A DNA stretch of 7,831 bases, from contig NZ_CALJON010000050.1 of assembly GCF_937981445.1 (NCBI RefSeq), positions 1-7,831 of the forward strand, given 5' to 3'. Of the stretch, positions 1-7,144 are shown piece after piece. Position 1 is the stretch's first letter. Each line of letters starts with the position of its first letter. This stretch comes from an uncultured Veillonella sp. Its GTDB lineage: Bacteria; Bacillota; Negativicutes; Veillonellales; Veillonellaceae. Position numbers and translations under genes: made by a program. Below the pieces are notes generated by a model. The model had not been told where the DNA came from and did no database searches. It saw only the letters and a list, made by a program, of their open reading frames with translations.

Positions 1-401
1 AGATTAAACTTAGCACTTTGCGGAAGCGACCTATAAAAGCTGAGGATCGCGGTGTATCGGGCCGTGTATTGCATGCTACATTTGTAGGTTCTAAAAAAAG
101 CCTTACCCTCAGTGGTGATACGATTATGAAACTATTGGGGCTAAAGTCTACGTTATTTGATTTCTATGTTAATGTAAAACCGCCAACCTCTGCAGATAGC
201 TTTAAAAATCCAAAAGCCTATCATAGTTTTAAGAAAGCTAATGACATGGTATATATTCGTGGCTATGGTTGGGGGCATGGTCTTGGCTTATCCCAGTGGG
301 GGGCGGCTGCTATGGCACAAAAGGCAGGACAGACGAAGGATTATTATAAGACAATCTTGACGCACTATTATTCAGGCATTACTATTGATAAAATCTATTA
401 G
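1..401 (+). CDS. SpoIID/LytB-domain protein, C-terminal part (5' end outside window)
   Basis: The frame is open from the left edge (first full codon at base 3) to the TAG at 399-401, giving about 132 residues. The TTG at 18 is an internal Leu codon, not a supported start. The fragment carries the C-terminal signature of the SpoIID/LytB domain, GYGWGHGLGLSQWGA (encoded from 261), followed by a YY-K-IL-HYYSG segment that is typical of the family end. SpoIID is a peptidoglycan lytic transglycosylase of forespore engulfment, and LytB-type relatives stimulate amidases. The catalytic Glu of SpoIID lies further N-terminal and is not visible. From memory, Negativicutes often have such a gene between ruvB and queA, which fits its place here. 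In a non-sporulating organism it would act in vegetative wall remodelling, which is inference. Confidence 0.85.
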   Translation, partial: IKLSTLRKRPIKAEDRGVSGRVLHATFVGSKKSLTLSGDTIMKLLGLKSTLFDFYVNVKPPTSADSFKNPKAYHSFKKANDMVYIRGYGWGHGLGLSQWGAAAMAQKAGQTKDYYKTILTHYYSGITIDKIY

Positions 402-497
402 TGCTTATAGTAAATTAATTCATATTAGGTTATAGTAAGCTGAGTCATAGTAAATCAGTATTAATTGAATTATGATTTGAAAGGAAGTTTTACACCC

Positions 498-1520
498 ATG
501 AAGGTGACAGATTTTGATTATGAATTGCCTGAGGAACTGATTGCACAGCATCCAGTAGAACCGCGCGATTCTTCACGTTTGATGGTATTGGATAAACACA
601 ATGGGGCAGTCACTCACAAAGAACATTTTTATGAAATTCTTGATGAGCTCGGAGAAAATGATGTGCTCGTTTTCAATGATACTAAGGTCATTCCGGCTCG
701 ATTATACGGTCAACGTAAGGGCAGTGGCGGTAAAGTAGAAGTATTATTGCTTACACCTTGTGGTGAAAATCGCTGGGAATGTTTAGTAAAACCAGGCAAA
801 AAATGTCCTATTGGGCAAGAACTCGTATTTGATGAACGCCTATCGGGTGTAGTGATAGATAAAACTAGTTTTGGTGGGCGTATTATAGAATTTACTGCTG
901 ATGGTATATTTGATGATATTATTCAGGATATCGGTGAAATGCCATTGCCTCCTTATATTCACGAAAAATTAGAAGATAAGGATCGGTATCAAACGGTGTA
1001 TGCCCGCGAGAAAGGGTCCGCCGCAGCACCAACAGCAGGTTTACATTTTACGCCTAATTTATTGGAAGAATTAAAAAAGAAAGGCGTAACTTTAGCGTTT
1101 GTAACCCTTCATGTAGGTCTTGGTACGTTTAGACCTGTATCGGTAGATACTATTGAAGACCATGAAATGCATAGTGAATACTATGTGGTGACGCAGGAAA
1201 CGGCAGATTTAATTAATAATGCAAAGGCTGCAGGCAAGCGTATTATTGCGGTTGGTACTACATCAGTGCGCACCCTAGAGTCAGCTACTAAAGAGGGTCA
1301 AGTACAGGCAGGTCATGATTGGACGCAAATCTTTATTTACCCTGGCTATGAGTACAAAACTGTGGATGCGTTGATTACAAATTTCCATTTACCTCAGTCT
1401 ACCTTACTTATGCTCATCAGTGCCTTAGCGGGGCGGGAGCATTGTTTGGCTGCTTATAAAGAGGCCGTAGCAAAGCGATATCGCTTCTTCAGCTTTGGTG
1501 ATGCTATGTTTATTCGATAA
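498..1520 (+). CDS. queA: tRNA preQ1(34) S-adenosylmethionine ribosyltransferase-isomerase
   Basis: QueA transfers and isomerises the ribosyl part of SAM onto preQ1 at the wobble position of tRNA, giving epoxyqueuosine. It is cytosolic and acts directly after Tgt, encoded next. I place the start at ATG 498 (340 residues, normal for the family). AAGGAAG at 481-487 lies 10 nt upstream, and the protein then begins MKVTDFDYELPEELIAQHP as in homologues. An in-frame ATG at 465 would add 11 residues but has no Shine-Dalgarno. Family motifs in order: FNDTKVIPARL (59-69), W-CLVKPGKK (93-102), MPLPPYI (148-154), YQTVYA (164-169), KGSAAAPTAGLHFT (172-185), LHVGLGTFRPV (204-214), GTTSVRTLES (253-262), LITNFHLPQSTLLMLISA (292-309) and FSFGDAM (331-337). 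No truncation is seen. It may be read from upstream genes, as no strong promoter is visible in 402-497. Confidence 0.97.
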   Translation: MKVTDFDYELPEELIAQHPVEPRDSSRLMVLDKHNGAVTHKEHFYEILDELGENDVLVFNDTKVIPARLYGQRKGSGGKVEVLLLTPCGENRWECLVKPGKKCPIGQELVFDERLSGVVIDKTSFGGRIIEFTADGIFDDIIQDIGEMPLPPYIHEKLEDKDRYQTVYAREKGSAAAPTAGLHFTPNLLEELKKKGVTLAFVTLHVGLGTFRPVSVDTIEDHEMHSEYYVVTQETADLINNAKAAGKRIIAVGTTSVRTLESATKEGQVQAGHDWTQIFIYPGYEYKTVDALITNFHLPQSTLLMLISALAGREHCLAAYKEAVAKRYRFFSFGDAMFIR

Positions 1521-1571
1521 TGTAAAATTTTAATAAATTACTTATAGTAGCTAGGTTGACTAAGTGATTTA

Positions 1572-1580
1572 TGTTATAAT
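1572..1580 (+). promoter_or_regulatory. Extended -10 promoter for the tgt-sec operon
   Basis: TGTTATAAT is a perfect extended -10 (TGn before TATAAT at 1575-1580). A TTGACT at 1556-1561 sits only 13 bp upstream of the -10, too close for a standard sigma-A promoter. The extended element probably carries recognition. Transcription would start near 1587, about 30 nt before the tgt start codon. No terminator is visible between queA and tgt, so this promoter likely adds to read-through from queA. Confidence 0.6.
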
Positions 1581-1617
1581 GTTTACTTGATAGATTAATA
1601 TAGTTAGGAGGATATGC

Positions 1618-2727
1618 TTGGTTATTACCTATGAATTAGAGAAAGAGTGTCCCCATACAGGTGCTCGTGCCGGCTTATTGCATACCCCTCATGGAACGTT
1701 TAAAACACCTATGTTTATGCCTGTAGGCACACAAGCTACAGTCAAAACAATGTCTCCTGAAGAATTAAAAGAAATGGGTGCTCAGATTATTTTGAGCAAT
1801 ACATACCATTTGTTTTTACGTCCTGGTCCAGAACTAGTGGAAGAGGCAGGCGGTTTACATCGTTTTATGAACTGGGATGGCGGCATTTTAACTGACAGTG
1901 GTGGATTCCAGGTGTTTAGTCTAGGCGATCTTAGAAAAATTACGGAAGAAGGGGTTGCGTTTAGATCTCACATTGATGGGTCTAAAAAATTCTTATCTCC
2001 TGAAATTGCTACTAAAGTACAAGAGCAATTAGGTTCTGATATTGCTATGGCATTTGACGAATGCATCCCTTATCCAGCTGATTATGCCTATACGGATCGC
2101 TCAACAGCGCGCACTACTCGTTGGGCTGAGCGCTGTCTTAAGGCTCATACTTCTAAGAAGCAGGGCATGTTTGGCATTGTGCAAGGTGGTATGTACAAAG
2201 ACTTACGTACGCGCAGTGCTAAAGAATTAGTGGCTATGGATTTTGATGGGTATAGTATTGGTGGTTTATCTGTTGGTGAACCACATGATATTATGTATGA
2301 TATATTGGAACATACGACGCCATTATTGCCGACTTATAAAGCGCGGTATTTAATGGGTGTAGGTACACCGGATTGTTTAGTAGAGGGTGTAGCTCGCGGT
2401 GTTGATATGTTTGATTGCGTATATCCTACACGGGTAGCACGCAATGGCATGGCTATGACACATACTGGGCGAGTGACTTTGAAAAATGCTGCGTATGCTC
2501 ATGATTGGGGCCCAATTGAAGAAGGCTGTCAATGCTATGCATGTCGCAATTATTCAAGAGCATATATTCGTCATTTATACAAGGCAGAAGAGATTCTAGC
2601 CTTCCGTCTTGTGTCATATCATAATCTGTATTTCTTATTGGATTTCATGCGCCGCATGCGTCAAGCAATTTTAGATGACCGATTCCCAGCATTTCGCGAT
2701 GAATTTTGGGGCCAATACGGTAAATAG
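1618..2727 (+). CDS. tgt: Bacterial tRNA-guanine transglycosylase
   Basis: Tgt exchanges guanine-34 for the queuine precursor preQ1 in tRNAs with GUN anticodons (Asp, Asn, His, Tyr), providing the substrate for QueA. The start is TTG 1618, six bases after a perfect AGGAGG at 1606-1611. The 369-residue product has close to the usual family length. Visible landmarks are DSGGFQ with the active-site Asp93, HIDGS (118-122), GIVQGG (186-191), GGLSVGE (215-221) and FDCVYPTRVARNG (265-277) with the nucleophile Asp266. The C-terminal zinc site CxCx2Cx25H is complete at Cys304, Cys306, Cys309 and His335. All key residues are therefore present and the enzyme should be active. An ATG at 1614 is out of frame and stops after six codons. 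The gene is followed 35 bp later by yajC, a classic neighbourhood. Confidence 0.98.
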   Translation: MVITYELEKECPHTGARAGLLHTPHGTFKTPMFMPVGTQATVKTMSPEELKEMGAQIILSNTYHLFLRPGPELVEEAGGLHRFMNWDGGILTDSGGFQVFSLGDLRKITEEGVAFRSHIDGSKKFLSPEIATKVQEQLGSDIAMAFDECIPYPADYAYTDRSTARTTRWAERCLKAHTSKKQGMFGIVQGGMYKDLRTRSAKELVAMDFDGYSIGGLSVGEPHDIMYDILEHTTPLLPTYKARYLMGVGTPDCLVEGVARGVDMFDCVYPTRVARNGMAMTHTGRVTLKNAAYAHDWGPIEEGCQCYACRNYSRAYIRHLYKAEEILAFRLVSYHNLYFLLDFMRRMRQAILDDRFPAFRDEFWGQYGK

Positions 2728-2762
2728 GTGCTGAAAGATATATTTTTTGGAGGTGAATACGA

Positions 2763-3044
2763 ATGGGTGATGTATCACAATTATTTCAAGCAGGTTGGCC
2801 GATTCTATTAATGGTCGTTATTTTCTATTTCCTTTTGTACCGTCCACAAAAGAAACAACAAAAGGCTAGAAATGAATTGCTTAACAATTTGAAACGAGGT
2901 CAAAAAATCGTTACAATTGGTGGCATTTATGGCACAATTAATGAATTGCATGAAGACTATGTAATGCTTCAAGTAGCTGAAAAAGTAGAAATGAAATTTG
3001 CTCGTACTAGCATTGCTACCGTGTTAGGTAAAGATGACAAATAA
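2763..3044 (+). CDS. yajC: Sec translocase accessory subunit YajC
   Basis: YajC is a small single-pass membrane protein that associates with SecD and SecF, which help SecYEG complete protein export using the proton gradient. The 93-residue product has a short N-terminal stretch, one hydrophobic helix at about residues 13-26, then the family hallmark YRPQKKQQKA (26-35) beginning the cytoplasmic domain. This continues with LKRGQKIVTIGGIYGTI (43-59), also typical. The start ATG is preceded by GGAGG at 2749-2753 with 9-nt spacing. The stop overlaps the start of the next gene, suggesting translational coupling. Length and motifs are ordinary for the family. Confidence 0.96.
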   Translation: MGDVSQLFQAGWPILLMVVIFYFLLYRPQKKQQKARNELLNNLKRGQKIVTIGGIYGTINELHEDYVMLQVAEKVEMKFARTSIATVLGKDDK

Positions 3045-3606
3045 TATGGACAAATCAAACTTACGCCTTGCTTATAAAGCAAGGCGTCAAGCTATGCAGG
3101 AAGCAGATTGTGCACAAAGAGCACAGCACTTAGTTACTCATATTAAGAGTCTAACAGCATACGAACAAGCTGAGTCTATTATGGCGTATTTAGCGATGCC
3201 TAAAGAGGCGAACTTAGATGCACTTATAGAGGATGCATTAGCCGCAGGTAAGACTGTTTATGTGCCTATATGCATTGATAAAACTCGCATGATTGCTGCT
3301 AAGCTGGCTTCTTTAGAAGCGGTGGATCGAGGTGTTCTCAATATTCGTATACCCAAGGCAGGATATGAAACAATTGAGGCTATAGCACTCGATTTAATCC
3401 TTGTGCCTGGGGTGGCCTTTGATGAAACAGGTGGTCGTCTCGGTATGGGAGCAGGCTATTATGATCGCTTTTTAGCACCTGTACCAAGCAATAAATGTAT
3501 TGGCGTAGGTTGGGATATACAGGTGAGTGCTGAAAACTTGCCTATGAATTCCTATGATAAGCGACTCGGTGGGCTTGTTACGGATTGTAGAATTAAGATG
3601 TTTTAA
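3034..3606 (+). CDS. fau: 5-formyltetrahydrofolate cyclo-ligase
   Basis: This enzyme (also called 5,10-methenyltetrahydrofolate synthetase) uses ATP to turn 5-formyl-THF back into 5,10-methenyl-THF, returning stored folate to one-carbon metabolism in the cytosol. The 190-residue product has the usual family length. Diagnostic segments are the basic N terminus LRLAYKARRQAM, a PKEANLD segment, LILVPGVAFDETGGRLGMG and GAGYYDRFL, which form the nucleotide and folate site. Two starts are possible. ATG 3034 overlaps yajC by 11 bp and has a modest AGG at 3026-3028. ATG 3046, one base after the yajC stop, gives a more family-like N terminus (MDKSNLR) but has no Shine-Dalgarno of its own. Translation is probably coupled to yajC either way. 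Placement between yajC and secD looks unusual, since these two are normally adjacent. Confidence 0.93.
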   Translation: MTNNMDKSNLRLAYKARRQAMQEADCAQRAQHLVTHIKSLTAYEQAESIMAYLAMPKEANLDALIEDALAAGKTVYVPICIDKTRMIAAKLASLEAVDRGVLNIRIPKAGYETIEAIALDLILVPGVAFDETGGRLGMGAGYYDRFLAPVPSNKCIGVGWDIQVSAENLPMNSYDKRLGGLVTDCRIKMF

Positions 3607-3622
3607 ACCACATGGTTTAAAA
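3601..3622 (+). repeat. Perfect inverted repeat at the fau stop / secD leader
   Basis: Arms TTTTAAACCA (3601-3610) and TGGTTTAAAA (3613-3622) are perfectly complementary around a central CA. The left arm contains the TAA stop of the cyclo-ligase gene. The right arm ends directly before the GGGGG of the secD ribosome binding site (3624-3628). As RNA it would form roughly a 9-bp stem with a 4-nt loop and might limit or space ribosomes between the genes. As DNA it resembles an operator. It lacks a T-tract, so it is not an intrinsic terminator. Confidence 0.6.
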
Positions 3623-3636
3623 AGGGGGAATATCCT

Positions 3637-4902
3637 TTGAATAGTAAGGCAGTTGCCAAGTTTCTTGCTGTCATTGCAATTATAGTAGGGGTTTTTATTT
3701 ATTTTATTGGACCTCTGGCAGAATCAATTAAACAGGGCCTCGATTTACAAGGTGGTACACATATTGTATTAGAAGCCGAAGATAGTGGGGATAATAAGGT
3801 TACCGATGATGCGGTAGAGCGTGTTATTCAAATCTTAAGCCGCCGTATTAATGAAATGGGGCTTACGGAACCACTTATTCAACGTGAAGGCAAAAAACGT
3901 ATTATTATTGAATTACCAGGTGTAAAAGATCCTGATGAAGCTATTAAGACCATTGGTAAAACAGCGGTAATGGAATTCCGTGATGAAGCTGGTGTGGTTC
4001 ATTTAACTGGTAATGACTTAAAAGATGCAAAAGAACAGCTTGTACAAAATAAACAAGCTGAAGTTGCCCTTGAATTTACTGATGAAGGGGCTGAAAAATT
4101 TGCTCAATTAACAGCAGCAAATATTGGTCGTCACATTGGTATTTATCTTGATGGTGAACAATTGACGAATCCTGTAGTTAATCAAGCTATTACAGGTGGT
4201 AAAGCTGTTATTACAGGGAGCCGTAACTTAGATGAAGCTAAGAATTTAGCTGTATTACTTCGTTCTGGTGCACTTCCTGTAAAAGTGAATGTCATGGAAG
4301 TTCGTACTGTAGGCCCAACACTGGGGCAAGACTCCAAAGATAAGTCAGTTACAGCCTTTGCTGTAGGGATTGGCCTTATTGTAGCCTTTATGTTGGTACT
4401 ATATCGCCTTTCCGGCTTTGTAGCTACTATGGCATTACTTGTATATGTTATGATTTTACTTGTTGTATTGGGGCCATGGGTCTTAAATGCAACATTGACC
4501 TTGCCGGGGATTGCGGGGATTATCCTGTCCATGGGGGTCGCGGTGGATGCTAATATCCTTATTTTCGAACGCTTTAAAGAAGAAGTGTTTGAAGGTAAAA
4601 CGCTTCGCATGTCCATGGAATCCGGATTCCGTCGTGCCTTTGGTACTATTTTTGATGCCAATACATCAGTTATGATTACGGCTATTATCTTGATTTTATT
4701 AGGTTCTGGACCAGTAAAAGGCTTTGCTATTACGCTGGCATTAGGGGTAGTAGTAAGTATGTTTACAGCCATTACTATGAGCCGTTCCTTGTTACACTTG
4801 CTTATTGAATGTAATATTACCAATCATCCATTCTGGTATGGTGCTAATATTTCCCCAAGTGCTACTATGGACCTCTTCAAGAAGGGAGGGGCTAAGAAAT
4901 GA
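3637..4902 (+). CDS. secD: Protein translocase subunit SecD
   Basis: SecD forms a proton-driven membrane complex with SecF that pulls secreted proteins out of SecYEG on the trans side. Start TTG 3637 is 8 nt after the AGGGGGAA region at 3623-3630 and leads straight into a hydrophobic helix (about 8-25). Then come GLDLQGGTHIVLE (34-46), the periplasmic P1 region (about 47-220, including SRRINEMGL at 68-76) and the conserved GPTLG (226-230). Five further membrane segments lie at about 238-256, 262-282, 287-309, 343-357 and 363-387. Asp304 within VAVDANILIFERF corresponds to the conserved charged residue of transmembrane segment 4 linked to proton flow. At 421 residues it is a compact SecD with a short P1 head, shorter than the enterobacterial form of over 600 residues, as in other Firmicutes. 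It overlaps secF by 4 bp. Confidence 0.97.
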   Translation: MNSKAVAKFLAVIAIIVGVFIYFIGPLAESIKQGLDLQGGTHIVLEAEDSGDNKVTDDAVERVIQILSRRINEMGLTEPLIQREGKKRIIIELPGVKDPDEAIKTIGKTAVMEFRDEAGVVHLTGNDLKDAKEQLVQNKQAEVALEFTDEGAEKFAQLTAANIGRHIGIYLDGEQLTNPVVNQAITGGKAVITGSRNLDEAKNLAVLLRSGALPVKVNVMEVRTVGPTLGQDSKDKSVTAFAVGIGLIVAFMLVLYRLSGFVATMALLVYVMILLVVLGPWVLNATLTLPGIAGIILSMGVAVDANILIFERFKEEVFEGKTLRMSMESGFRRAFGTIFDANTSVMITAIILILLGSGPVKGFAITLALGVVVSMFTAITMSRSLLHLLIECNITNHPFWYGANISPSATMDLFKKGGAKK

Positions 4903-5798
4903 GTTTTGATGTAATTAAACACCATCGTTGGTGGTTTGTCATTTCTTCCATCCTAGTTATCGCCAGCCTAGTGTCTATGTTTACTAAAGGCTTTAACTTT
5001 GGTATTGATTTCACAGGTGGTACGATTGTAGAGGTGCGTTTTACTCAGTCAGTAGATGTATCTCAAGTCCGTGATGACTTGAAACAATTTGGCCTTGAAA
5101 ATGCGATTATTCAGGAATCGAATCAAGCTGAAGGTGCTGTAGGTAGTGATATTATCATTCGTACGCGTAACCTAGATTCTAATGAAAGCCGGGCTATCGT
5201 AGAAAGTTTGAGCAAAAATGTAGGTCCTAATGAAGTAAAGCGTGTAGAGTCTGTTGGGGCCGTTATTGGTTCTGAAGTAACACAACATGCATTGATTAAC
5301 TTAGCCGTTGCTTTCGTGGCCTTAGCACTTTATATTTCCTATCGATTTGAATATAAAATTGCTCTGTCTGCCTTGGCTGCTATTTTTCATGACTTACTCA
5401 TTGTATTAGGGGTATTCTCTTTCTTCCAATTAGAAATTGACTCCTCTTTCTTAGCGGCTATTCTAACGGTAGTAGGGTATTCAATGAATGAATCTGTTGT
5501 TATTTTTGACCGTATTCGTGAAAACACCCATACTCATAAACGTACAGATACTTTTGCCGACCTTGCTAATGCAAGTATTGAGCAAAGTATTCACCGTAGT
5601 ATGTACACATTGCTAACTGTTATGTTTGCATGTTGCTCTTTGTACTTCTTTGGTGGGGATACGACTAAGAACTTCGCTCTTTGTATGATCGTAGGCTTCA
5701 TTAGTGGTGCTTATTCTGCGATTTGTGTAGCTACTTCTATTTGGGCTATTTGGAAAAGTCGCAACAAGAAAGACCTTCGTAATGCGTCTCGTGCGTAA
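4899..5798 (+). CDS. secF: Protein translocase subunit SecF
   Basis: SecF is the partner of SecD in the inner membrane. The ATG overlaps the secD stop (ATGA), with GGGAGGGG at 4884-4891 seven bases upstream, so the two subunits are translationally coupled. The 299-residue product has helix 1 at about 10-28, then the family signature FNFGIDFTGGTIVEV (32-46) and a small periplasmic domain to about residue 128. Five further helices follow, at about 130-148, 154-176, 182-204, 235-252 and 260-285. VGYSMNESVVIFDRIREN (192-209) is the SecF counterpart of the SecD DAN motif. Here it reads N-E (Asn197-Glu198) where most SecF proteins I recall have N-D, a conservative change. The C-terminal basic tail SRNKKDLRNASR is cytoplasmic. 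Length is normal. Confidence 0.97.
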   Translation: MSFDVIKHHRWWFVISSILVIASLVSMFTKGFNFGIDFTGGTIVEVRFTQSVDVSQVRDDLKQFGLENAIIQESNQAEGAVGSDIIIRTRNLDSNESRAIVESLSKNVGPNEVKRVESVGAVIGSEVTQHALINLAVAFVALALYISYRFEYKIALSALAAIFHDLLIVLGVFSFFQLEIDSSFLAAILTVVGYSMNESVVIFDRIRENTHTHKRTDTFADLANASIEQSIHRSMYTLLTVMFACCSLYFFGGDTTKNFALCMIVGFISGAYSAICVATSIWAIWKSRNKKDLRNASRA

Positions 5799-5825
5799 TT
5801 TGAGCGTTGCAGTCTAATACAAATT

Positions 5826-5890
5826 AAACACAGTGTATATTGCCTTAGTTAGTATATAATGGGGCAGTATTCACTGTGTTTTCTTTTAAT
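5826..5890 (+). terminator. Probable rho-independent terminator of the tgt-secF operon
   Basis: AAACACAGTG (5826-5835) pairs perfectly with CACTGTGTTT (5872-5881). After a single T-T mismatch the stem continues with 8 more pairs, including one G-U, closing near 5844/5863. This leaves an 18-nt loop. The stem is followed by a T-rich tail (TTTTC, then more T runs to about 5894). It starts 28 bp after the secF stop. The large loop is unusual and contains a TATAAT, so the repeat may instead, or also, act as a control site for the downstream MFS gene. Confidence 0.6.
5855..5860 (+). promoter_or_regulatory. Candidate -10 box of the MFS transporter gene
   Basis: A consensus TATAAT lies in the loop of the inverted repeat, 53 bp before the TTG start. 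There is no good -35: the 17-bp position (5832-5837) reads AGTGTA and lies inside the left arm. A transcript starting near 5867 would keep only the right arm, so the hairpin would not form in its own RNA. The -10 is supported by sequence; promoter activity is inference. Confidence 0.4.
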
Positions 5891-5912
5891 TTTTAGAGAA
5901 GGAGAGATTTTA

Positions 5913-7103
5913 TTGGAACAAGTGGAGCAAGCAAGGCAGACAACTAAGATATGGTCGCCTGAATTTATTGGTTGTGGTTTAAGTAGTTGTTTATTTTACA
6001 TAAGCCAGTATGTTTTGATTGCTGGATTACCACTTATTATTACTTTATCCTATGGCGGTACTGCGTTTGAGGCAGGTCTGGCAATGACATATTTTCAAAT
6101 TGGCACCATTTTATGTAGACCTTTTGCAGGGGAGTTAATAGATGCGCTTAATAAACGTCGCGTGCTTTTTACTTCGACTTTAGCATTTTTATTAATCATG
6201 GTGGCTTTTTACTTTACGACCTCGTTAAATCTTATATTTTTACTTCGTTTTTTCCATGGCATGATTTTTGCTATTGGTACAACTGCCGTAGCGGCGGTGG
6301 CCGTGCTAGTTCTACCGAAGGCGCGAAAAGGTGAGGGGATTGGATACTTTTCTGTATTTGTTAATGTAGCTATGGTTATAGGTCCTTTTTTGGGGCTTAC
6401 TATCTTATCTATGTGGGGGAATGAAGCCTTTTTTATATTTTTGATAATTTGTTCCATCTGTAGTTTCTATGCGGCTAATCGGAAGCCTTTAAGTGATGAA
6501 TTAGCATTGCCAGGCTTGCGAGGTAAAAAGAAGTGGAACATGGAACGTTTTTTGGAAAAAGCAACATTTCCTTGGGCTTTGATGGGCTTATTTATGAGTT
6601 TTAGTTACGCCGGTGTACTGGTGTTTGTGCCCATCATGTTAAATGAGCTAGGGGAAGGGACGATGGCCAGTATTTTCTTTATATTGTTTGCTGTTACTAT
6701 TGTTGTGACAAGACCTTGGGTGGGAAGAGCTTTTGACCAGTTAGGAGCAAATGTACTCATTTATCCAGGCTTTATTATTTATATCGCAGGAATTGTTATA
6801 CTTAGTTTTGCTAGTAATGCTTGGTGGGTTATTATTTCAGCTCCTATTATTGGTCTTGGTTATGGAGCTATTAGTCCTGCCTTTCAGACTATTGGCGTAC
6901 AAGCAGCACGACCTGAACGAGCCGGAGCGGCCAATGCAACGTATTTCTTGTCCTTGGATATTGGCGTAGGCTTAGGTTCTGCTATTTTGAGCCTGCTCAT
7001 AGGTGCTATTGGTTTTCATAACATGTATTTATTAGATGCTGCTGTAGCTTTAGTAGGATTTTTACTCTATCATTTTTATGTACGTCAATATTATAAAAAA
7101 TGA
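5913..7103 (+). CDS. Major facilitator superfamily transporter (DHA1-like)
   Basis: This is a 396-residue, 12-helix inner-membrane carrier of the MFS, probably a drug or metabolite exporter; the substrate cannot be read from the sequence. The start is TTG 5913, eight bases after AGAAGGAG (5898-5904). An in-frame ATG at 5859 has no Shine-Dalgarno, overlaps the terminator/-10 region and would add an unlikely N-terminal extension. Motif A follows helix 2: RPFAGELIDALNKRR (69-83), with the conserved G, D and basic residues. Its echo in the second half is RPWVGRAFDQLG (267-278), after helix 8. NVAMVIGPFLG (151-161) in helix 5 resembles antiporter motif C (GP-x-x-G), which favours a proton-coupled exporter. 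A charged central loop (about 189-215) separates the two halves. It is probably a separate transcription unit between a terminator upstream and one at 7289. Confidence 0.9.
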   Translation: MEQVEQARQTTKIWSPEFIGCGLSSCLFYISQYVLIAGLPLIITLSYGGTAFEAGLAMTYFQIGTILCRPFAGELIDALNKRRVLFTSTLAFLLIMVAFYFTTSLNLIFLLRFFHGMIFAIGTTAVAAVAVLVLPKARKGEGIGYFSVFVNVAMVIGPFLGLTILSMWGNEAFFIFLIICSICSFYAANRKPLSDELALPGLRGKKKWNMERFLEKATFPWALMGLFMSFSYAGVLVFVPIMLNELGEGTMASIFFILFAVTIVVTRPWVGRAFDQLGANVLIYPGFIIYIAGIVILSFASNAWWVIISAPIIGLGYGAISPAFQTIGVQAARPERAGAANATYFLSLDIGVGLGSAILSLLIGAIGFHNMYLLDAAVALVGFLLYHFYVRQYYKK

Positions 7104-7144
7104 TTGTGTTGTAAGATGGAATGTATTTTAATGTACGGTTGAAT

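Noticed and set aside
402..497. preQ1 riboswitch before queA
   Set aside because: I looked for a preQ1 aptamer-like stem followed by an A-rich tail and found none; the gap holds only short AT repeats.
1556..1580. TTGACT plus TATAAT as a standard -35/-10 promoter of tgt
   Set aside because: The spacer is only 13 bp, too short for sigma-A; only the extended -10 reading is kept.
2042..2230. 62-codon + strand frame within tgt
   Set aside because: Out-of-frame overlap with a conserved enzyme region; no SD and no family likeness.
4182..4823. 213-codon open frame on the minus strand inside secD
   Set aside because: It lies wholly antisense to a strongly supported secD, has no recognisable motif or promoter, and its composition follows the codon pattern of secD.
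6209..6457. 82-codon minus-strand frame inside the MFS gene
   Set aside because: Antisense to transmembrane coding sequence and without recognisable features; a chance frame.
6751..6969. 72-codon + strand frame within the MFS gene
   Set aside because: Out-of-frame, Leu/Val-rich reading of membrane helices, with no start signal.
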